DNA of 64,000 nt from Rhodovulum tesquicola (GTDB taxonomy: Bacteria > Pseudomonadota > Alphaproteobacteria > Rhodobacterales > Rhodobacteraceae), in assembly GCF_024128855.1 (NCBI RefSeq), contig NZ_JAMYDV010000001.1:62001-126000 (forward strand). Reading direction: 5' to 3'. The position numbers were made by a program, and so were the translations under genes. Positions 48,716 through 57,149 of this stretch are shown one piece after another. Each line of letters starts with the position of its first letter. Position 1 is the first letter of the stretch. The notes below the pieces were generated by a model, which was given only the letters and a program-made list of their open reading frames with translations, was not told the DNA's origin and searched no databases.

Positions 48716-49581
48716 CCCAGCGCGAGCGCGATCTCGCTGAGCGGCAGCGCGGTGCGGGTCAGCATGGCGTGGCCGCAGGCGCGGCGACATTCGGCAAGAA
48801 GGTCGGCAAAGCTGGTGCCCTCGGCATCGAGATGGCGGCGCAGGGAGCGGCGCGACAGGCCGAGATGGCGGGCGATGGCGTCCTGATCGACAGGCGCATG
48901 GCCGATCCGGTCGAAGATGGCGAAGCGCACCCGCGAGGACAGCCGTTCGGAGCGGCGATGCTCGGCGATGGTGCGGTCGAGCATGCGCACCGCCTCGGGG
49001 AAGGAGCCCTCGGGGGCGGGGGCGCGGCGGTCGAGCATACGGACCGGGAAGGCGATGGCGTTTTCGGGCGCAGCCATGCGGGGCGGGCGGCGCAGGGCGG
49101 CGGCAAGGGGGGCGGTGCGTGCGCAGGGCGCGTGTTCGAAGGCGATGTCGCTGAGGGCGGTGGGGGGCGCGCCGAAATGCCCGGCGATGCGGGCGACGAA
49201 ACCAAGCGTCAGTTCGGAATCGGCCCGGCGCGGCCAGATCCGGCAATCGAGCACGCGATAGGTGAAGCGGGCGATGTCGCCCTCGACCTCGAACCGGGCG
49301 CGTGTGCCGGATTGCAGCGCGGGAAAGCCCTGCGCCAGACAGCGCAGCGCGGCGCCAAGGGTGGTGGCGCGGGCCACCGCCTCGCCCAGCGGGCCGAGAT
49401 CGGCAAAGGCAAGCGACAGGCCCTGGCGCCAGGAGACCAGCGGATCGGAACTGTCGGCGCGCATCCCTTCCAGCCCCGAGACGAACTCGGCCAGCGCCAT
49501 GGCGGGTGCGGGGTCGTCGGGCGCCGGGGCGGGAGCGACCAGCGCGGTATAGGGGCGGCTGAGGATCCAGGACGCGTCCAT
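48610..49581 (-). CDS. qhpR: AraC-family regulator QhpR
   Basis: Probable activator of the qhp operon in response to amines, as for the Paracoccus homologue. The start is ATG 49581, 323 residues. An N-terminal sensor domain resembles the arabinose-binding-type region of AraC-like regulators (ALRCLAQGFPALQSG region). The C-terminal AraC/XylS DNA-binding domain has two helix-turn-helix motifs: QDAIARHLGLSRRSLRRHLDAEG and LSEIALALGYSDQTAFSRAFSRW. It converges on qhpF with a 106-base overlap. Upstream, a strong terminator separates it from dctP on the same strand, so it likely has its own promoter. Confidence 0.9.
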   Translation of the reverse strand: MDASWILSRPYTALVAPAPAPDDPAPAMALAEFVSGLEGMRADSSDPLVSWRQGLSLAFADLGPLGEAVARATTLGAALRCLAQGFPALQSGTRARFEVEGDIARFTYRVLDCRIWPRRADSELTLGFVARIAGHFGAPPTALSDIAFEHAPCARTAPLAAALRRPPRMAAPENAIAFPVRMLDRRAPAPEGSFPEAVRMLDRTIAEHRRSERLSSRVRFAIFDRIGHAPVDQDAIARHLGLSRRSLRRHLDAEGTSFADLLAECRRACGHAMLTRTALPLSEIALALGYSDQTAFSRAFSRWFGESPRELRRSGGREESVIR

Positions 49582-49693
49582 GGGTGTGACCTGTCGGGCG
49601 TTCACGAAGACGTTAACCGCTTGGGGCCGTGGCGGCCTACGAATTTGTTGACCCAAGGGCAGGTCCGGCGCGCGATCCGGGCGCGACTGCACG

Positions 49694-49722
49694 AAAAAGG
49701 GGCCCGCATCGCTGCGGACCCC
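49694..49722 (-). terminator. Rho-independent terminator after dctP
   Basis: On the minus strand GGGGTCCGCA pairs with TGCGGGCCCC (10 bp, one G-T wobble) around a GCGA tetraloop, followed by five T residues (plus-strand AAAAA at 49694-49698). It ends the dctQMP transcript and insulates qhpR. Confidence 0.88.
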
Positions 49723-49742
49723 CGTTTCGCGAGTGGGTTCGG

Positions 49743-50831
49743 TCAGTTGGCGCAGGCGCGAATCGCCTCGATATCCGGGCCGTTCGGCGTGCGGCCGAGG
49801 TTGAAGGGCGCGGAAGCGTCGCGCCATTGGGCATAATCGGCCAGGTATTCGAGCTGGCTGAGATAGACCCTGGCCGAGTTCGGGTTGGCGCAGGCGGTTT
49901 CGACGATCACCTCGTTGGCGATTTCCTGCACGCGGGCCAGCGTCTCGTCGTCATAGCGGGTGATCTCTACCGCCTCGTCGAACTGGGCATAGGCTTCGGT
50001 CGCGCGGCGTTCGGTGAAGGCAAGCGACCACAACAGCGTCGCATTGGCCGCCACGCGCAGCTTTTCCTGCGTCTCGGGGGCGAGGGCGTCCCAGGCGGAC
50101 TTGTTGATCATCACCCCGAAGACCGAGGCCGACTGGTGCCAGCCGGGCGTGGCCCAGTATTTCGTCACCTGCTGGAAGCCGCCCGACCAGTCCACATTCG
50201 GGGTGGAGAATTCCGCGCCGTCGATCACGCCGCGTTCGAGGGCCTGGTAGATCTCGCCGCCCGCCATGGACACCTGGCTGCCGCCGAGCCGTTCGAGGAT
50301 CCTGCCCTGTTCGAGGCCCGAGAGCCGCAGCCGCTTGCCCTGAAGGTCTTCGAGCGTGCGGATCGGCGAATTGGTGCGGAAGCCCGATTCGTTGTTGGTG
50401 ACGCCATAGGGCAGGTAGACCATGCCGTAATTGCCGTAGATCTCGTCATAAAGCGCCGCGCCGCCCCATTCGAGGATCCAGTTCACATAGTCCACCGCGT
50501 TGAACAGGCTGGCGGTGGTGGCCAGCGGCGAGAAGGCGGCATCGCGCCCGGCCCAGTAGCCCGGCCAGTCGCCGCCGGCCTGGATCGTGTTGCTTTCGAC
50601 CGCGCCGAACACCTCGCCCGCAGGCACCAGCGAGCCCCCCTCGTAGAAGTCGATGGTCAGCTCGCCCGCGGTCAGCTTGTTGGCGAGATCCGCGAAATGG
50701 CGGTCGATTTCGATCAGTTCCAGCGACGAGGGCCAGGTGGTGGTCATGGTCCAGGTCTCCTGGGCCATGGCAGGCACCGACAGGCTTGCCGCAAGGGCGG
50801 CGCCCGTGAACAGGGTGGTCTTGGTCTTCAT
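49743..50831 (-). CDS. dctP: TRAP transporter substrate-binding protein (DctP family)
   Basis: Periplasmic solute receptor that delivers an organic acid or related anion to DctQM. The 362-residue protein has a Sec signal (KTKTTLFTGAALAASLSVPAMA) and DctP-family features: TWPSSLELIEIDRHFADLAN, GAVESNTIQAGGDWPGYWAGR, TLEDLQGKRLRLSGLEQG with the conserved arginine region that binds carboxylates, and GVIDGAEFSTPNVDWSGGFQ. The ligand cannot be assigned from sequence. It lies 27 bases after dctM and precedes the terminator. Confidence 0.93.
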   Translation of the reverse strand: MKTKTTLFTGAALAASLSVPAMAQETWTMTTTWPSSLELIEIDRHFADLANKLTAGELTIDFYEGGSLVPAGEVFGAVESNTIQAGGDWPGYWAGRDAAFSPLATTASLFNAVDYVNWILEWGGAALYDEIYGNYGMVYLPYGVTNNESGFRTNSPIRTLEDLQGKRLRLSGLEQGRILERLGGSQVSMAGGEIYQALERGVIDGAEFSTPNVDWSGGFQQVTKYWATPGWHQSASVFGVMINKSAWDALAPETQEKLRVAANATLLWSLAFTERRATEAYAQFDEAVEITRYDDETLARVQEIANEVIVETACANPNSARVYLSQLEYLADYAQWRDASAPFNLGRTPNGPDIEAIRACAN

Positions 50832-50858
50832 GGTCTTTCTCCTCCGGTTTTGGTCGTC

Positions 50859-52181
50859 TCAGCGTCCGTAGAACTGCCCGGGCAGCCAGGTCACCAGTTG
50901 CGGGAACATCGCCACGGCCAGGCACATCAGCAGGATCAGCCCGATGAAGGGCAGCACCCCCACGATGATCTGTGCGGTCCTGACGCTGGGGGGGGCGATC
51001 GCCCTGAGATAGAACAGCGCATAGCCGAAGGGCGGCGTCAGGAACGAGGTCTGGAGCACCACAGCCATCAGCACCACGAACCACAGAAGGTCGATGTTCA
51101 GCTCCTGCACGATGGGCAGAAAGATCGGGAAGGACAGAAGCACGATCCCGGTCCAGTCAAGGAAGGCGCCCAGCAGGAAGACGATGAAGAGCAGCATCGT
51201 CATCAGCATCCAGGGTTCCATTTCCAGGGCGCGGATGATCTCCTGCGTGGCGCGCAGCCCGCCGGTGATGTTGAAGACCCCGGTAAAGGCGGTGGCGCCG
51301 ATGACGATGAACAGGATCATCGCCGAGGTGCGGGCGGTCTCGATCAGCGCGCTGTAGAAGGTCTTGAGCGCGAATCTGCGCCGCGCCACGACGATCATCA
51401 GCGCCAGGAACACGCCGATGGCCGAGGCTTCGGTCGCGGTGGCGATGCCCGCCAGCAGCGAGCCGAGGATGCCGAGGATCAGCAGCAGGGGCGGCACCGC
51501 TTCGAGCAGGAGCATGCGGAACAGCGCGCCGCGGGAGATCTTGTCGTCGGCGGGCACGGGCGGCGCCATGTCGGGGCGCAGGAAGGCCACCAGCATGACC
51601 CAGGCCGCATAGAGCAGGCCCAGCAGCACGCCGGGGATCATGGAGCCCGCGAACAGCTCGCCCACCGACAGCGGCGAATAGCTGGCCATCAGGATCAGCA
51701 TGATCGAGGGCGGGATCAGGATGCCCAGGCAGCCCGAGGCCGCGATCAGGCCCGAGGCCATGGTCGGGCTGTAGCCGTATTGCAGCATCGGGCGCAGCGC
51801 CATGAAGCCCATCACCGTGATCGAGGCGCCGATGATGCCGGTGGTGGCCGCCAGCAGGATCGAGATGAACACCACCGCCAGCGCCATCCCGCCCGGCAGC
51901 CCGGCCAGCAACAGGCGCAATGTCTCGAACATCTTGTCGGTGACGCCGGAATCCGACAGGAATCGCGCCATCAGGATGAACAGCGGAATGGCGATCAGCG
52001 TGTAATTGTCCAGCACGTCGCCGAAGACGCGGTTGACCACGATCCCCAGCACCATCGGCTTGCCCGCCGCAAAGGCCCCGATCACGGCCGCGCCGCCCAG
52101 CACGAAGGCCAGCGGGTGCCCCATGAAGAGCCCCAGCAGCAGCAGGCCGAACATCAGGAGGGCGATCAGCTCAGGTCCCAT
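50859..52181 (-). CDS. dctM: TRAP transporter large permease (DctM)
   Basis: Twelve-segment ion-coupled inner-membrane subunit of the TRAP system; 440 residues, a normal length. It starts ELIALLMFGLLLLGLFMGHPLAFVLG and contains family stretches GIIGASITVMGFMALRP, ASGCLGILIPPSIMLILMAS and FLDWTGIVLLSFPIFLPI. The start overlaps the dctQ stop by 11 bases, so the two are translationally coupled. Confidence 0.95.
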   Translation of the reverse strand: MGPELIALLMFGLLLLGLFMGHPLAFVLGGAAVIGAFAAGKPMVLGIVVNRVFGDVLDNYTLIAIPLFILMARFLSDSGVTDKMFETLRLLLAGLPGGMALAVVFISILLAATTGIIGASITVMGFMALRPMLQYGYSPTMASGLIAASGCLGILIPPSIMLILMASYSPLSVGELFAGSMIPGVLLGLLYAAWVMLVAFLRPDMAPPVPADDKISRGALFRMLLLEAVPPLLLILGILGSLLAGIATATEASAIGVFLALMIVVARRRFALKTFYSALIETARTSAMILFIVIGATAFTGVFNITGGLRATQEIIRALEMEPWMLMTMLLFIVFLLGAFLDWTGIVLLSFPIFLPIVQELNIDLLWFVVLMAVVLQTSFLTPPFGYALFYLRAIAPPSVRTAQIIVGVLPFIGLILLMCLAVAMFPQLVTWLPGQFYGR

Positions 52182-52671
52182 GGGGCGATTCCGTGCGGTT
52201 GAGGAGCAGTTTCAGCACTTCGCAGATGCCTTGCAGCAGCAGCAGGCCCGCCGCCACGCACATCGCCGCCTTGAGCGGGTAGACCGGCAGTTGCACCGCG
52301 CCATAGGTGGTTTCGCCCTGCGCCCAGGACCGGGCGGCGAAATCCCAGCTGCGGCGGAAGAAGATCCAGGCGAAGGGGAAGAAGAAGATCAGGTAGCCCG
52401 CGATATCGACCCAGCGCCGTGTGCCGGGGCGCATGTGTTCGGTCAGCAGGTCCACGCGCACATGGCTCTGATGGCGCAGCGCATAGCCGCCCAGCAGGAT
52501 GAAGTAGAAGCCGAACATCTGCTTGGAGACGTCGAAGGCCCAGCGCGTCGGGCTGTTCAGCGCGTAGCGCATGAAGACGTCGTAGATGATGACGGCGGCG
52601 AAGCCGAGCGCGAGCACCGCGACCGTGCGGCCCACGAACTCGTTCAGCCCGTCGATGGCGCGGATCAGCAT
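52171..52671 (-). CDS. dctQ: TRAP transporter small permease (DctQ)
   Basis: Four-segment membrane subunit that scaffolds DctM. I chose ATG 52671 (MLIRAIDGLNEFVGRTVAVLALGFAAVIIYDVFMRY); the longer open frame upstream is arginine/proline-rich and not family-like. 166 residues, at the upper end for DctQ. The YDVFMRYALNSPTRWAFDVS and LRHQSHVRVDLL stretches are typical. It is the first gene of the operon; a TGAAC-N4-GTTCA palindrome lies 94 bases upstream. Confidence 0.9.
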   Translation of the reverse strand: MLIRAIDGLNEFVGRTVAVLALGFAAVIIYDVFMRYALNSPTRWAFDVSKQMFGFYFILLGGYALRHQSHVRVDLLTEHMRPGTRRWVDIAGYLIFFFPFAWIFFRRSWDFAARSWAQGETTYGAVQLPVYPLKAAMCVAAGLLLLQGICEVLKLLLNRTESPHGT

Positions 52672-52764
52672 GTCCGCCCCCCTGCGCGGCCCCGTTCGGC
52701 CGGGCCGGGCCTGTCGCTGTTCCTGCCGAGCATTCCCCCCTCCCCGGGTTCCGCCTTCTGGAAA

Positions 52765-52778
52765 TGAACGTGTGTTCA
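52765..52778. promoter_or_regulatory. palindrome TGAAC-GTGT-GTTCA upstream of dctQ
   Basis: Perfect 5-bp inverted repeat with a 4-base centre, in the gap between dapB and dctQ. Its size and symmetry suit a dimeric repressor such as a TetR- or GntR-type protein, possibly controlling dctQMP. No regulator gene lies next to it. Confidence 0.35.
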
Positions 52779-52834
52779 GAAAGACCCTTTGGCGCGCCGC
52801 TGTCAACGGGGGTCCGGCCCCCGGGACGCGCCGT

Positions 52835-53644
52835 CTAGAGACCCAGCACGTCCAGCATGTCGTATTCGCCGGGCTTGCGGTCCTGCCCCCACAGCGCGGC
52901 GCGCAGCGCGCCGCGGGCGAAGACCGCGCGATCCGTCGCGACATGGCGCAGCACGATCCGTTCGCCCATCCCGGCGAAGATCACGTCATGTTCGCCCACG
53001 ATATCGCCCCCCCGGATCGCGGAAAAGCCGATGGCGCCGCGGCCGCGTTCGCCGGTGATGCCGTCGCGGCCGCGTTCGGAGACCTCGGACAGCGCGACGC
53101 CGCGCCCCTCGGCCGCGGCCTGGCCCAGCATGAGCGCGGTGCCCGAGGGGGCATCGACCTTGTGGCGGTGATGCGCCTCGACCACCTCGATGTCGAAATC
53201 GGCATCCAGCGCGGCGGCGACCTTGCGGGTCAGTTGCACCAGCAGGTTCACGCCAAGGCTCATGTTGCCGGCGCGCACGATCACGGCATGGCGGGCGGCG
53301 GCCTTGATCTTGTGCAGATGCTCGGGGCCGAATCCGGTGGTGCCGATCACATGCACGGCGCGGGCCTGGGCGGTCAGGGTCGCGGTGGCGACCGTCGCCT
53401 CGGGCGTGGTGAAGTCGATCACGGCCCGGGCCTGGGCGATCGTGCCGATGGCGTCGTCGGTGACGGCAAGGCCCAGATGCGGGCCGCCCATCGCCTCGCC
53501 GATGTCGCGGCCGATCCAGGGATGGCCGGAGCGCTCGACGCAGCCGACGAGTCGGGCCTTCTCGCTTTGCAGAACGGTGTGGATCAGCATCTGGCCCATC
53601 CGGCCCGATGCGCCCATGATCACGATGCCCGGCAGGTCCGCCAT
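52835..53644 (-). CDS. dapB: 4-hydroxy-tetrahydrodipicolinate reductase DapB
   Basis: NAD(P)H-dependent step of lysine and diaminopimelate synthesis. I chose ATG 53644 because GGAGG lies 5 bases upstream and the product begins [19 protein letters not shown], the nucleotide-binding loop. 269 residues, a normal length. Also visible: [16 protein letters not shown], and the catalytic/binding block [22 protein letters not shown]. It is divergent from rbfA with an 82-base gap. Confidence 0.97.
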   Translation of the reverse strand: MADLPGIVIMGASGRMGQMLIHTVLQSEKARLVGCVERSGHPWIGRDIGEAMGGPHLGLAVTDDAIGTIAQARAVIDFTTPEATVATATLTAQARAVHVIGTTGFGPEHLHKIKAAARHAVIVRAGNMSLGVNLLVQLTRKVAAALDADFDIEVVEAHHRHKVDAPSGTALMLGQAAAEGRGVALSEVSERGRDGITGERGRGAIGFSAIRGGDIVGEHDVIFAGMGERIVLRHVATDRAVFARGALRAALWGQDRKPGEYDMLDVLGL

Positions 53645-53726
53645 TTCGCCCTCCATGCGCCTTTGCGCCGGTTTAGCCGCTTCGCGCCCGCTTGGCAAAG
53701 CGCCCCGCATCGCCTAGATCGGGCGC

Positions 53727-54125
53727 ATGGCACGTTCCTCCGCCCCTTCGCAACGGCAGCTTCGCGTCGGCGAACTGATCCGCCGCACGCTGTCCGAGGT
53801 TCTGGCGCGCGGCGACGTGCATGATCCCGAACTGAACGCCATGTCGATCACGGTGGGCGAGGTGCGCACCTCGCCCGATCTGAAGGTCGCCACCGCCTTC
53901 GTGCTGCCCCTGGGCGGGCGCGGGGCCGAGGCGGCGCTGGCGGCGCTGCGGCGCAACCGGGGCGAGTTGCGGCGCATGGTGTCGCGCAAGCTGGACCTGA
54001 AATTCGCCCCCGAGATCCGGTTCGCGCTGGACGAGACCTTTGACCGGATGGACGAGACGCGGCGGCTGCTGGCGCAGGAGGATGTGCGCCGCGATACCGC
54101 CACCCCCGATCCCGATGAGGCTTAG
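53727..54125 (+). CDS. rbfA: ribosome-binding factor A (RbfA)
   Basis: Binds the 30S subunit and assists maturation of the 16S rRNA 5' end, especially in the cold. 132 residues with the KH-like fold: [23 protein letters not shown], then [21 protein letters not shown], and [21 protein letters not shown] at the C-terminus. It heads a run with a DUF2233 gene and truB; rbfA near truB is a common arrangement, since both act on RNA. Confidence 0.95.
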   Translation: MARSSAPSQRQLRVGELIRRTLSEVLARGDVHDPELNAMSITVGEVRTSPDLKVATAFVLPLGGRGAEAALAALRRNRGELRRMVSRKLDLKFAPEIRFALDETFDRMDETRRLLAQEDVRRDTATPDPDEA

Positions 54126-54852
54126 GGCGGCCGCGATCCTTGTGGCGCTGATGCTGCCGGGCGTGGCGCAGGCCTTCTGCGAGCGCATCGCCCATGAAGG
54201 CCGCGGCTATGTCGTCTGCGCCGTCGATCCGGCCGAGACCGAGTTGCGGCTGTTCCGGCTGGGGCCGGATGGCGCGGTGCTGGGCAGTTTCGTGCGGGTC
54301 GAGCGGATGCTGGCGGCCGAGGGCAGGACGCTGGGATTCGCGATGAACGGGGGGATGTATCACCCCGACCGGACGCCCGTGGGCCTGTATGTCGAGGATG
54401 GCGAGGAACTTGCGCCCGCGGTGGCCAGCGCGGGGCCGGGGAATTTCGGGATGCTGCCGAACGGTGTCCTTTGCCTGAGCGATGGCGTTGCGCAGGTGAT
54501 CGAGACGCGCGCCTATCTGGCCGATCCGCCCGACTGCCGCTTTGCCACGCAATCGGGGCCGATGCTGGTGATCGGGGGCAAGCTGCATCCGCGGTTCCTG
54601 GTCGACAGCGACTCGCGCTTCGTGAGGAACGGCGTCGGCGTCACGCAGGAGGGGCGGGCGGTTTTCGCGATCTCGGACCGGCCGGTGACGTTCCATGAAT
54701 TCGGGCGGCTGTTTCGCGATGTGCTGGGCACGCCGCAGGCGCTGTATCTGGATGGCAAGATCTCGCGGCTTTACGCGCCGGATCTGGGGCGGGCGGATAT
54801 CGGGCTGCCGATGGGGCCGATCATCGGTGCGGTCGTGGATGCGCCCCGCTGA
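54115..54852 (+). CDS. DUF2233 / phosphodiester glycosidase family protein, secreted
   Basis: Predicted exported protein of the family related to phosphodiester alpha-GlcNAcase; actual activity is unknown for most bacterial members. The start is ATG 54115, overlapping rbfA by 11 bases. 245 residues with signal peptide [19 protein letters not shown]. Family blocks: [59 protein letters not shown] and [14 protein letters not shown]. It may act on a cell-envelope glycan; this is inference from secretion and family. Confidence 0.8.
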   Translation: MRLRAAAILVALMLPGVAQAFCERIAHEGRGYVVCAVDPAETELRLFRLGPDGAVLGSFVRVERMLAAEGRTLGFAMNGGMYHPDRTPVGLYVEDGEELAPAVASAGPGNFGMLPNGVLCLSDGVAQVIETRAYLADPPDCRFATQSGPMLVIGGKLHPRFLVDSDSRFVRNGVGVTQEGRAVFAISDRPVTFHEFGRLFRDVLGTPQALYLDGKISRLYAPDLGRADIGLPMGPIIGAVVDAPR

Positions 54853-54922
54853 TGCACCGCGTTGACGCCGCGCGCGGGCTTCGCTAGCAGGCGGGTCTTG
54901 CAACATTTCGGGAGCGACGGGC

Positions 54923-55828
54923 GTGGGACGCAGCCGCAAGGGACGCGACATTTCGGGCTGGCTGGTGGTGGACAAGCCCGCCGGGATCACATCGAACGCG
55001 GTGGTGAACAAGGTGCGCTGGGCGTTCGGTGCCAGGAAGGCGGGCCATGCGGGCACGCTGGACCCTGCCGCGACCGGCGTTCTGGCGGTGGCGCTGGGCG
55101 AGGCGACCAAGACCGTGCCCTATATCACCGATGCGCTGAAGGCCTATCGCTTCACCGTGCGGTTCGGGATCGCGACCAATACCGACGATGCCGAGGGCGA
55201 GGTGATCGCGACCTCGGATCTGCGGCCCACGGATGACGAGATCCGCAAGGCGCTGACCGGATTCGTCGGCGATATCGCGCAGGTGCCGCCGCAATTCTCG
55301 GCCGTGAAGATCGACGGCGAGCGGGCCTATGCGCTGGCCCGGGCTGGCGAGGCGGTCGAGATCGCGCCCCGGCCGCTTTACGTCGAAAGCCTGGACATGG
55401 TCGAGCGGCCCGATGCCGATCATGCCTTGCTGGAAATGATCTGCGGCAAGGGCGGCTATGTGCGGTCGGTCGCGCGCGATCTGGGGCAGATCCTGGGCTG
55501 CCAGGGCCATGTGACCGAGTTGCGGCGGGTCTGGTCGGGGCCGTTCGAGGCCGAGGACGGGATCAGCATGGAGCAGATCGAGGCGCTGGCGAAGACCCCT
55601 GCGCTGGACGAACATCTGCGCCCGCTGGAGGACGGCCTGGCCGAGTTGCCCGAATTGCGCACCACCGCCGAGGGGGCGGCGCGGCTGCGCAACGGCAATC
55701 CCGGCATCGTGCTGACATCCGAAGCGGAATATGGCGACGAGGCGTGGGCCTCGCTCGATGGGCAGGCGGTCGCGGTCGGGATCTACAAGGCGGGCGAGTT
55801 GCACCCGCACCGGGTCTTCTGCGCCTGA
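54923..55828 (+). CDS. truB: tRNA pseudouridine-55 synthase TruB
   Basis: Makes pseudouridine 55 in the T-loop of elongator tRNAs. The start is GTG 54923; 301 residues. The catalytic aspartate is in [41 protein letters not shown] is the N-terminal signature. [15 protein letters not shown] and [16 protein letters not shown] complete the core, and a C-terminal PUA-like part follows. Convergent with the UbiH-family gene. Confidence 0.96.
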   Translation: MGRSRKGRDISGWLVVDKPAGITSNAVVNKVRWAFGARKAGHAGTLDPAATGVLAVALGEATKTVPYITDALKAYRFTVRFGIATNTDDAEGEVIATSDLRPTDDEIRKALTGFVGDIAQVPPQFSAVKIDGERAYALARAGEAVEIAPRPLYVESLDMVERPDADHALLEMICGKGGYVRSVARDLGQILGCQGHVTELRRVWSGPFEAEDGISMEQIEALAKTPALDEHLRPLEDGLAELPELRTTAEGAARLRNGNPGIVLTSEAEYGDEAWASLDGQAVAVGIYKAGELHPHRVFCA

Positions 55829-55838
55829 GCCGGGCGGC

Positions 55839-57065
55839 CTAGAGCGGGCGCCCGGTCATCAACCGCGGCAGGTCGCCGGTCAGACCTGCGGCCTCGCGGA
55901 TGAAGCGGCGGCGCAGGGCGGGCAGTGCGTTGACCGCGCCCATGCCAAGATCGCGGCCCAGCCGCAGGATCGGGTTGTCGTTGGAAAACAGCTTGTTGAC
56001 CGCATCCGTCCCGGCCGCCATCAGCACCGTGTCGAAGCGTCGCCAGGTCTGATAGCGCTCCAGCACGTCGATGGCGCCGATATCTTCGCCGCGCCGTTTC
56101 GCCTCGACCAGCACCTGCGCCAGCGCGCCCACATCGCGCAGGCCGAGGTTCAGCCCCTGCCCCGCGATCGGATGCACGCCATGCGCGGCATCGCCCAAGA
56201 GCGCGATGCGCGGCGCGACGAAGGCATTGGCCAGCGTCAGGTTCAGCGGATAGGCGAAGCGGTCGCCTTCCAGCGCGATCTGGCCCAGGAAATCGCCGAA
56301 GCGCGGACGCAGCGCCGCCAGATAGCCCGCATCGTCCAACGCCTGGATCGCGGCGGCATTGGCATGGGTCTCGCTCCAGACAATCGAGCAGCGGTTGCCG
56401 GGCAAAGGCAGGATCGCCAAGGGCCCCGGCGGCATGAAGAACTGATGCGCGGCGCCGTTATGGGGGTGCTCATGCGCGATGGCGCAGACCAGCGCGGTCT
56501 GGCCGTAATCCCAGCCGGTGCGCCGGATCCCTGCCCGTTCCGCGGTGCCCGACCGCCGCCCGTCGCAGCCGACCAGGACAAGCCCGCGCAGCGTGCGGCC
56601 CGAGGCCAGCGTCACGGTGACGCCGGTCGCGTCGGGGGCCTGGGCGATCACGGTCTCGCCGGAAAGCGTCGTGATCCGCGGATCGGCTTCCATCGCGTCA
56701 AGGAAGGCGCCGCGCAGGTAGCGGTCTTCGAGCATGTAGCCCATCGGACCTTCCTCGATCTCGCCATGGTGGAAATCGAGGAAGAAGGGCGCCGGCCCCT
56801 CGCCCGCGCGGCCGTCGGAGGCGACGATTTCAAGGATCGGCTGGCTGCGGTTGTGCAGCTTGTCCCAGATCCCGATGGCGCGCAGCAGCCGGGTCGAGGC
56901 CAGCGCCAGCGCATAGGCGCGGCCGTCGAAACGATCCTCGGCCCGGGCGGCCTCGGGCAGGGCGTCGATCACGGTGACGGAGAGCCCGCCCTGGGCCAGT
57001 GCAAGGGCCAGCGCGGGGCCGTTCAGCCCGCCGCCCACGATCAGGATGTCGGAGTTGCGTTCCAT
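55839..57065 (-). CDS. UbiH/UbiF/COQ6-family ubiquinone hydroxylase
   Basis: FAD-dependent monooxygenase that hydroxylates the ring of ubiquinone precursors at the membrane. The start is ATG 57065; 408 residues. The dinucleotide motif is ILIVGGGLNGPALALALA; DGRAYALALASTRLL and the second FAD motif GDAAHGVHPIAGQGLNLGLRD are typical of the family. Which ring position it modifies cannot be told from sequence; alphaproteobacteria use broad-range members. It is expressed alone on the minus strand, between truB and the divergent amidase gene. Confidence 0.92.
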   Translation of the reverse strand: MERNSDILIVGGGLNGPALALALAQGGLSVTVIDALPEAARAEDRFDGRAYALALASTRLLRAIGIWDKLHNRSQPILEIVASDGRAGEGPAPFFLDFHHGEIEEGPMGYMLEDRYLRGAFLDAMEADPRITTLSGETVIAQAPDATGVTVTLASGRTLRGLVLVGCDGRRSGTAERAGIRRTGWDYGQTALVCAIAHEHPHNGAAHQFFMPPGPLAILPLPGNRCSIVWSETHANAAAIQALDDAGYLAALRPRFGDFLGQIALEGDRFAYPLNLTLANAFVAPRIALLGDAAHGVHPIAGQGLNLGLRDVGALAQVLVEAKRRGEDIGAIDVLERYQTWRRFDTVLMAAGTDAVNKLFSNDNPILRLGRDLGMGAVNALPALRRRFIREAAGLTGDLPRLMTGRPL

Positions 57066-57149
57066 GTCCCGCAATATGGCGGCGCGCGCGGGATTGTCCA
57101 TAAGCACGGCGCCCGCTAGCCTTTCTCCATCGGGTCAGGGAGGCGGGCG

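Noticed and set aside
52808-52822. GGGGG-TCCGG-CCCCC after dapB as a terminator
   Set aside because: The downstream minus-strand sequence is GTTGACAG, without a T run.
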